From: Actinomycetota bacterium
GTDB taxonomy: Bacteria; Actinomycetota; Actinomycetes; Actinomycetales; Microbacteriaceae
Length of the DNA: 18,961 nt
Reading direction: 5' to 3'
Assembly: GCA_009704705.1 (NCBI GenBank)
Contig: WLDR01000011.1
Location: 1 to 18,961 of the forward strand
Shown here: positions 13,915 to 18,961 of the stretch, piece by piece
Numbering within the stretch: the first letter of the stretch is position 1
How the letters are laid out: the number at the start of each line of letters is the position of its first letter
Translations under genes and position numbers: made by a program
The notes under the pieces: generated by a model
Database searches by the model: none
What the model was told of the DNA's origin: nothing
Seen by the model: only the letters and a program-made list of their open reading frames with translations

Positions 13915-15135
13915 CTAACTCTCCGTGCGGATGTGCTTCGAGATGAGTGCAAGGACAGAAACCACAATCATCACGGAAGCCAAGATGAGGTACGTCAGAG
14001 AAACGCCCAAGCCCTCAAGCGCCAATCCGACCAGCAACATGCCCAGCGGCGGGGCGGCATAGAAGACGGACGTTTGTGCGCTGAAGACCATGGAGTGCTC
14101 ATGACTGGGAAAGCGCGACTGAATCTTGGAGTTGAGAAACGGGTAAAGGGGTCCAAAAGCCAATCCGAGGACGAGCGCAAAAGTGAGCATGAGCCAGAAC
14201 GGGGGAAGAAAGGCCATGCCCAATGTGCCCAGTGATGCTCCGATGAATGCGAAGCGAATCAGGTTCTTTCCGCCCATGCGTTTGACGATCCAGCCATAGG
14301 CAAAGGCGCTGATTGTTGAGCCGGCCGCAAGAGCCGAAATGACCAGCCCGAGGTCAATGGGTCTGCCCAGCGATTCGAAGTATGTTGGCAAAATCACAGA
14401 TTCGGTGGGCAGATAAACTGCGGCCAAAACCAGTTCCGCCAGCACGATTGCCCGGAGAAATCTGTCTTGCCACAGTCTTCTAAACCCCAGTGTGATGCCG
14501 CTAAAGCCGCTGGTGAGCTTGTCGGTGGAAGGCGAATCGATTTTTGGAATGTGCGATTTTTTCATGAGCAGAATCACGATGGCGGCAAACAGAAACAGGG
14601 CTCCGACAACCCAGAACGAGTTCGTGGCTCCCACTGTTGCAATAAGCCATGCTCCGAGCGCGGGGCCAATAATCCAACTCGCCCCGGACAACCCCTCGTG
14701 AATTCCGTTGACACGGTCGACATCGATTTTGGCGACCTGCGACGCCGGTTGAATCATGGTTTTTCGCGCCGTGTACCCGAGCGGATCAAAAACGGCGCCC
14801 AGTAACGCGAGGAGCGTTATCGAAAGTGCGGACAGAGTGCCCGTGATGGCCAGAACGGGAAAAGCGATGACAGACACCATCGACATCAGGTCGGCAAAAA
14901 CGCTGATGCTCTTAGCGCCAAATCGATTGATCAGCACTCCGCCGAATGGGGCAACCAGGAGCGACGGAATCGCAGAAATTGCCACAACCAGGCCCGCAAA
15001 GAACGGTGAATCGGTCACTTCCAAAACGAGCCAAGGGATGGTGATCATGACGACAGCGTTCGAGATTCCAGAGAAGAAATTGGAGAGCTGAAGGTAAACC
15101 ACCGGTTTCAGTGACTTCTGAGTCGAGACGTTCAC
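13915..15135 (-). CDS. Major facilitator superfamily transporter
   Basis: A 406-residue polytopic membrane protein with about 12 hydrophobic segments, in the range of drug/metabolite efflux MFS proteins. Near the N-terminus it shows FAGLVVAISAIPSLLVAPFG and GGVLINRFGAKSISV, matching the loop-2 region of the fold (GxxxDRxG-like, with N-R-F-G here). Half-way it has a longer cytosolic loop (about 190-220). The GTG start overlaps the TGA stop of the cytochrome P450 gene (GTGA), indicating translational coupling, so it probably exports or imports the substrate or product of the P450. The substrate cannot be told from sequence. Confidence 0.9.
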   Translation of the reverse strand: MNVSTQKSLKPVVYLQLSNFFSGISNAVVMITIPWLVLEVTDSPFFAGLVVAISAIPSLLVAPFGGVLINRFGAKSISVFADLMSMVSVIAFPVLAITGTLSALSITLLALLGAVFDPLGYTARKTMIQPASQVAKIDVDRVNGIHEGLSGASWIIGPALGAWLIATVGATNSFWVVGALFLFAAIVILLMKKSHIPKIDSPSTDKLTSGFSGITLGFRRLWQDRFLRAIVLAELVLAAVYLPTESVILPTYFESLGRPIDLGLVISALAAGSTISAFAYGWIVKRMGGKNLIRFAFIGASLGTLGMAFLPPFWLMLTFALVLGLAFGPLYPFLNSKIQSRFPSHEHSMVFSAQTSVFYAAPPLGMLLVGLALEGLGVSLTYLILASVMIVVSVLALISKHIRTES

Positions 15136-16373
15136 TTGGCTACCGCCTCTCGATCACCAAAACGCATTGGCATGTGTTCAAGGCCCCTAATGGTCTTGCC
15201 CGCCCTCTGCGTGACCGGCCCCACGAGTTGCCAATCCGTGACATTCGGAAAGCGCTGCAACAGCTCGCTCCAGAGCGTTTCTGCTTCTAGGCGCGCAAGT
15301 TGAGCTCCAATGCAATGGTGTGCCCCGTATCCGAAAGCAATGTTCTTGCGGGCATTTTCTCGGCTTACATCAAATGAATCTGGGCGTTCAAACAAGTCAG
15401 AGTCCCGATTGGCTCCGGTCAGGACTAGGACGATGCTCTGACCTCGACGTACCTTTGTGCCATCAGAAAGCTCCAGATTGGAGTCGGCAGTTCTGGCCGT
15501 GTATTGAACTGGCGTGACAACTCTCAATGCCTCCTCGACCAGATTCGGCACTAGATCGTGATTAGCTTCGACTCTCCTCAGCTGTTCGCGATTTTCAAGA
15601 AGCACCAAGGTTCCTACGCTGAGCAGGTTGACTGTCGTCTCAAATCCAGCAATGAGCAAGAAGGATGCCGTCGCGACTATTTCTCTGTCCGTCAGTTTGT
15701 CGCCTTCGTATTCGGCATTCGCGAGCACAGACAGAAGGTCTTCTTGTGGATTGAGTTTTCTTTCTGACAGCAAGCGAGAAATGTAGGTTGTGAGCTCCTC
15801 AGAAGCGTTCTCGAGTTCACGACTCTCTTGGGTTGTCCGCGGAAGGTCTAGGCCAATGATTGCGAGGGTTCTCCCCCACGTTGTGAACTTGTCACGATCG
15901 GCCAGAGGCACACCTAGAATTTCGCAAATCATCGCTAGGGGGAGCGGATTAGCCAAGGCCTCCACAAAGTCGATCTCAGTGTTTCGGGGGATGTTCGCGA
16001 CGAGTTCTTGAGCGATTTTCTCAGCTGACGACTTCCAGCTCTGCATCACGCGATGCGTAAACGCGGGCTGAATCAGTTTCCTGATTCTCGTGTGCTCAGT
16101 TCCATCCTTTGAAATGATCGAGTCAAGAAACGGATCTACTTTTTCGGAGTCAGCGATTGATCCCAGGTAGAGCTTCTCAAAGACGTTGTTCGCCTCTGGT
16201 CGCGTTCTCCAGTTCGGTGATTTCAGCACCTCACTGCAAACGTGATAGTCGGCTGAAATCAGGAGCCCGGTGACGCTCTTGTGCACCGGTTTCGAGCGAA
16301 GCGTCTCAGCAAAGGCAGCGACATCAGAGCAGCTCTCGAGCCGTCCAATCGGGTCACCGAACCAGTTCAACAT
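15132..16373 (-). CDS. Cytochrome P450
   Basis: A 413-residue soluble bacterial P450. The haem-thiolate loop FGYGAHHCIG (347-356) has the axial Cys at 354. The I-helix oxygen-activation motif AGFETT lies at 242-247, the K-helix ExxR is E281-R284 in EALR, and the C-helix region DGTEHTRIRKL (90-100) has the propionate-binding His and Arg. I chose the ATG at 16373 because CGAGGA stands nine bases ahead and FGDPIGRL then sits at the N-terminus as usual; a GTG at 16460 lies inside the operator and ahead of the likely transcription start. No ferredoxin or reductase gene is adjacent, so electrons must come from elsewhere. It is coupled to the MFS gene. Confidence 0.93.
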   Translation of the reverse strand: MLNWFGDPIGRLESCSDVAAFAETLRSKPVHKSVTGLLISADYHVCSEVLKSPNWRTRPEANNVFEKLYLGSIADSEKVDPFLDSIISKDGTEHTRIRKLIQPAFTHRVMQSWKSSAEKIAQELVANIPRNTEIDFVEALANPLPLAMICEILGVPLADRDKFTTWGRTLAIIGLDLPRTTQESRELENASEELTTYISRLLSERKLNPQEDLLSVLANAEYEGDKLTDREIVATASFLLIAGFETTVNLLSVGTLVLLENREQLRRVEANHDLVPNLVEEALRVVTPVQYTARTADSNLELSDGTKVRRGQSIVLVLTGANRDSDLFERPDSFDVSRENARKNIAFGYGAHHCIGAQLARLEAETLWSELLQRFPNVTDWQLVGPVTQRAGKTIRGLEHMPMRFGDREAVAK

Positions 16374-16452
16374 CTTGGTCAATCCTCGACTGGTGGCGAA
16401 GAAGAGATTGCTTCTGAGCTCAGATGGCACGTGAACTGCTCCAATCGAAAGA

Positions 16453-16482
16453 TACAACACTTGTTGTACAACAGATGTTGTA
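16453..16482. promoter_or_regulatory. Tandem palindromic TetR operators
   Basis: Two perfect 16-base palindromes of the form TACAACA-NN-TGTTGTA lie head to tail: 16453-16468 with centre CT and 16467-16482 with centre GA, sharing two bases. The half-site therefore occurs four times with a 14-base period. They lie between divergent P450 and TetR genes and overlap the promoter elements of both, so the second TetR protein is the obvious ligand. Confidence 0.85.
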
Positions 16483-16492
16483 TGATTGTCAA
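16463..16492 (-). promoter_or_regulatory. Candidate promoter of the P450-MFS operon
   Basis: On the minus strand a perfect TTGACA (16487-16492) is followed after 18 bases by TACAAC (16463-16468). The start of transcription would be near 16456, leaving a leader of about 80 bases to the ATG at 16373. The spacer and -10 box are occupied by the tandem palindromes. Confidence 0.55.
16481..16486 (+). promoter_or_regulatory. Candidate -10 box of the second TetR gene
   Basis: TATGAT matches the consensus in five of six bases and overlaps the end of the second palindrome by two bases. It lies 30 bases ahead of the TetR start. The -35 would fall within the palindromes and is not clear. Confidence 0.5.
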
Positions 16493-16516
16493 ATCAACGG
16501 TTAGGAACTGTGAACG

Positions 16517-17053
16517 ATGGGGATGCCCGAGCAAGTTATCGACGCCACCTTGATGGTGATTGAAGAGGGTGGCGTTAAAGACGTAACGGTTCGAAAAGTC
16601 GCAGAGACTCTGGGCCGGTCGACCACGGTCGTGACACACTATTTTCCAACCAGGGAGGACCTGCTCGAGGCTGCGCTAACCCGCTCTTTTGCGCAAAGCA
16701 AAGAAGAGGCTTTGCTGTTTATCAACGGCGGCAGCGATGACCTCTGGGCGTTTTTGAATTGGTCCGTCAGCACACAACATCGAAAAGTGTGGCTTCAACT
16801 CGTTGTTGCGGATCTTGCCGGCCTCGACCCACAGATTTCTCAGCAGATCGATGAGTTTATTGACTGGTGGGATTCGCGTCTCTTGGAGCTTCTCAAGGAC
16901 AGAGTCGCACCGGGCCGCACCAGCAAAGAACTGTGCGACATCATTGGCGTCATTGTTGAAGGCATACTTCTGTCGTCGGATAGAGAGTTCGCAAGCGGAT
17001 TGACAGCGGATCAACTGTTATCTGTGACAATCTCGCCGTTTCTCACGTCGTGA
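16517..17053 (+). CDS. TetR family regulator (second)
   Basis: A 178-residue regulator. The helix-turn-helix spans about residues 22-45 (VTVRKVAETLGRSTTVVTHYF), followed by REDLLEAAL. The ligand-binding half is helical with WLQLVVADLAGLDP and a tryptophan-rich FIDWWDSRLLEL, typical of TetR regulators of small-molecule detoxification. It is divergent from the P450-MFS operon and faces tandem operators, so it most likely represses that operon and itself until a ligand, perhaps the P450 substrate, binds. The ATG at 16517 has AGGA ten bases before it; an ATG two codons later (MPEQVID) is also possible. Confidence 0.9.
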   Translation: MGMPEQVIDATLMVIEEGGVKDVTVRKVAETLGRSTTVVTHYFPTREDLLEAALTRSFAQSKEEALLFINGGSDDLWAFLNWSVSTQHRKVWLQLVVADLAGLDPQISQQIDEFIDWWDSRLLELLKDRVAPGRTSKELCDIIGVIVEGILLSSDREFASGLTADQLLSVTISPFLTS

Positions 17054-17115
17054 GATTCAGCCTTAGGCTGACTCAAATCGCCAAATCGCTAACGCCCTCA
17101 GGAGTGGAGAATTTC

Positions 17116-17592
17116 ATGAAGAGTCATCGTTCGAAAGCCATCGTCGCCGTCGTCATCATGGGACTGAGTGGCCTTCTATTGTCATCCTGCGCACCGGCTG
17201 ACACGAAAGAAAGTCTCCCCACAAGTTCGCCGACAATGACGCCCGAACCCACAATGACAGCGCAAGCGCAACCCGTCGCAGGTGAGTACCTCACTCTGTC
17301 GGAATACGAAGCATCCGCCGCGAACTACTCGGGGTCTAACGTGGTGCTCTTTTTCAACGCATCCTGGTGCTCAACATGCAAGGTTGCTCGGGACAACTTC
17401 GAGGCGAGCCTCAGCGAGATTCCCGAAGACATGACACTCGTTGTGGTGGATTTTGATGACTCAGAGAGTCTTCGAGTCAAATATGGAGTGACGATTCAGC
17501 ACACGTTTGTGCAGATAGATGACAACGGAGAACTGCTCAAGAAGTGGTCTGGGAGCACCACCATTCCTGAGCTGATCGAGCAGACCGCGTGA
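17116..17592 (+). CDS. Thioredoxin-like lipoprotein
   Basis: A 158-residue extracytoplasmic thiol-disulfide protein. The signal peptide ends in a lipobox LLSSC (Cys25), followed by a Ser/Thr/Pro-rich linker (30-55) and a thioredoxin-fold domain. The redox motif is CSTC (85-88) in NASWCSTCK. The position normally held by the thioredoxin cis-proline is in GVTIQHTFVQI, where His129 replaces Pro. The ATG at 17116 is chosen because GGAG lies six bases ahead and the signal peptide starts there; an upstream ATG at 17050 overlaps the TetR gene. It overlaps the CcdA-like gene by four bases, and the membrane protein would keep its cysteines reduced. Confidence 0.9.
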   Translation: MKSHRSKAIVAVVIMGLSGLLLSSCAPADTKESLPTSSPTMTPEPTMTAQAQPVAGEYLTLSEYEASAANYSGSNVVLFFNASWCSTCKVARDNFEASLSEIPEDMTLVVVDFDDSESLRVKYGVTIQHTFVQIDDNGELLKKWSGSTTIPELIEQTA

Positions 17593-18323
17593 CCCTATTG
17601 GCGCTTGGCGCTCTTGTGGCGGGAATCCTCACCACCTTGGCGCCCTGCGTGCTTCCGCTGCTCCCGGTTATTGTAGGAGGATCACTCGGTTCGAACTCCG
17701 CTCAAAGTCGCCAGCGAGCATTCGTGATTTCCGCGTCTCTCGGAGTATCCGTGATTGTGTTCACGTTGTTGCTCCGAGCGACGACCGCGCTCATCGGAAT
17801 TCCCTCTATGACGTGGCAATGGCTGAGCGGCGGGATACTCGTTGTCTTGGGCGTCATCACGGTGTTTCCCTCGGTGTGGGACAAGATCTCGGCGCGCCTC
17901 TCGCTACAGCGAATCTCTGGCATGAGTCTGTCTCGTGCTCAAGAACGAGGCGGTCTGCTGGGGGCAATCCTTACCGGGAGCGCCCTCGGGCCTGTGTTTA
18001 GCTCCTGTTCGCCCTTTTATGGTTACGTGGTCGTCACCGTGCTACCGGCGTCGTTCGGCGAAGGCCTGATCTATCTCACCGCTTATGTGATTGGGCTCTG
18101 TGGCACTCTCTTGGTGCTGGCGCTCCTGGGTCAACGCGTCATGGGCAAGGCGCGATGGCTCGCCAACCCCGACGGTGTCTTTAGGAGGGTGCTGGGAATT
18201 GTATTCGTGTTGGTGGGCATTGCCATCATTCTCGGTCTCGACAAAGACCTGCAGACGTGGTTGATCGAGTTCTCGCCCATCCGCCCCTGGGAGTTGGACT
18301 CGGGATTCATTCCGCAGAGTTGA
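17589..18323 (+). CDS. CcdA/DsbD-like transmembrane electron carrier
   Basis: A 244-residue membrane protein with about six hydrophobic segments, of the CcdA family (DsbD core domain). The two redox cysteines are C20 in LAPCVLPLLP and C140 in FSSCSPFYGY, in the first and fourth helices, as in the family. It carries electrons from cytosolic thioredoxin across the membrane. The GTG start overlaps the TGA of the thioredoxin-like lipoprotein gene (GTGA), so the two are made together and the lipoprotein is the likely outer-face partner. No cytochrome c biogenesis or methionine sulfoxide reductase gene is adjacent, so the final target of the electrons is open. Confidence 0.92.
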   Translation: MTLLALGALVAGILTTLAPCVLPLLPVIVGGSLGSNSAQSRQRAFVISASLGVSVIVFTLLLRATTALIGIPSMTWQWLSGGILVVLGVITVFPSVWDKISARLSLQRISGMSLSRAQERGGLLGAILTGSALGPVFSSCSPFYGYVVVTVLPASFGEGLIYLTAYVIGLCGTLLVLALLGQRVMGKARWLANPDGVFRRVLGIVFVLVGIAIILGLDKDLQTWLIEFSPIRPWELDSGFIPQS

Positions 18324-18383
18324 CTGTGGCGTGGCTGGATTCGCGCCCCTATCCTCCTCAAGACTGGTGTGTCATAGTGAGTC

Positions 18384-18725
18384 ATGACTAAACGAGGCTC
18401 CGTTCGCGTGGCATGGATTTTCTCCATCATTGGTATCGTCACGACTCCGGTTTTGCTTTTCTTTGAATTGGTGATGTGGTTCTTGGCGGCCATGGTTGGT
18501 GCCGAACCCTCAAATACTGACTTTGTGAGGGTTCTCTTCGTCATCATCGTGGTGGCCATCGCTCTGGCCGCCCTAGTTTGTCCGCTCATCGCGATTTTTT
18601 CGCAACGAGCCACCGGCCCGCTGGTGATTGCGGGAATCACTTTGGCCGGCTGGCTCGTGGCTCAGCTGTACTTCGTGGGCATGGCGGTTGGCGTGTGCAG
18701 CTTCGAGGGTTGTTTCCCCGCCTAG
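18384..18725 (+). CDS. Small membrane protein, unknown
   Basis: A 113-residue protein with three hydrophobic segments (about 8-40, 46-72 and 77-100) and a basic N-terminus. The C-terminal tail has two cysteines close together (VCSFEGCFPA), perhaps a disulfide or metal pair. No family is recognised. No Shine-Dalgarno precedes the ATG; CATAGT stands five bases ahead of it, so the mRNA may be leaderless. It follows the CcdA-like gene after 60 bases on the same strand but a shared operon is uncertain. Confidence 0.6.
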   Translation: MTKRGSVRVAWIFSIIGIVTTPVLLFFELVMWFLAAMVGAEPSNTDFVRVLFVIIVVAIALAALVCPLIAIFSQRATGPLVIAGITLAGWLVAQLYFVGMAVGVCSFEGCFPA

Positions 18726-18756
18726 AAAACCCCAAGAAAACCCAGTCGTTCGAGAT

Positions 18757-18961
18757 TCATTTAGTTCTCACAAAGAGCTTGCTGAAACCGGTGAGCACGG
18801 TTTCCATCGGTCCTTTGCGCCCTACCTTAGCGGCAACGTATGCGAGAACGGCCAAGGCCAGCCAGGTTGCTGCTGCAATCAGGGCGACGGGGAGTACGTC
18901 GAGTTGCGCAAACAACCCAAAGCCCCAGCCGGAGAACAAGACAGCGAAAATCACAGACTGA
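18757..18961 (-). CDS. DUF418 membrane protein, C-terminal end only
   Basis: The last 67 or so residues of a protein whose N-terminus lies beyond the window. The segment reads QSVIFAVLFSGWGFGLF, then a hydrophobic helix and GRKGPMETVLTGF, which matches the last two helices and GPxE-type terminal motif of DUF418 (YeiB-like) proteins. The frame stays open to the window edge, and a GTG at 18954 is most likely internal. Function of the family is not established; some members are linked to transport. Confidence 0.75.
   Translation of the reverse strand, partial: QSVIFAVLFSGWGFGLFAQLDVLPVALIAAATWLALAVLAYVAAKVGRKGPMETVLTGFSKLFVRTK

Noticed and set aside
16374..16460. Longer P450 N-terminus from the GTG at 16460
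   Set aside because: That GTG lies in the operator and upstream of the likely transcription start; the ATG at 16373 has a proper Shine-Dalgarno.
1..18961. CRISPR array, insertion sequence or prophage genes
   Set aside because: No regularly spaced repeats, transposase, integrase or phage structural proteins were seen.

Overview
The window looks like a piece of chromosome from an actinobacterium, most likely a member of the Microbacteriaceae or a close relative. The reasons are the moderately GC-rich codon use, many GTG and one TTG start, TAnnnT-type -10 boxes placed for leaderless mRNAs, a malate:quinone oxidoreductase, a LysC with an internal beta-subunit start as in Corynebacterium, and a minus-strand order SRP RNA-dnaX-recR-lysC-asd like that of other actinobacteria. 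No 16S rRNA gene is present, so the placement is an inference.

Bases 1-9107 are mostly core genome. A DUF305 lipoprotein (plus) converges with tdk (minus) with overlapping stops. Upstream of tdk on the minus strand lie mqo, the translationally coupled lysC-asd pair, recR, dnaX, the SRP RNA and a ketopantoate-reductase-family gene. A serine tRNA (GGA anticodon) on the plus strand, with a strong terminator behind it, closes this block.

Bases 9108-13915 look accessory. Directly behind the tRNA sits a MntA/HepT (type VII) toxin-antitoxin pair, then about 230 bases with hairpins and tRNA T-arm-like sequence, an orphan HEAT-like protein, an LPxTG surface protein, and a TetR regulator divergent from an NAD(P)-binding epimerase-like gene and a small membrane protein. 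A palindromic operator lies between the TetR gene and the epimerase gene.

Bases 13915-17053 form a compact regulated module: a second TetR regulator divergent from a cytochrome P450-MFS transporter operon. The shared promoter region carries two nearly perfect 16-base palindromes placed over both promoters. The arrangement suggests that one small molecule is sensed, oxidised and moved across the membrane by neighbouring genes; the substrate is unknown. This is the best candidate for an undescribed small system here.

Bases 17116-18961 hold an envelope redox pair (thioredoxin-like lipoprotein coupled to a CcdA-like electron carrier), a small membrane protein, and the C-terminal end of a DUF418 membrane protein running off the window.
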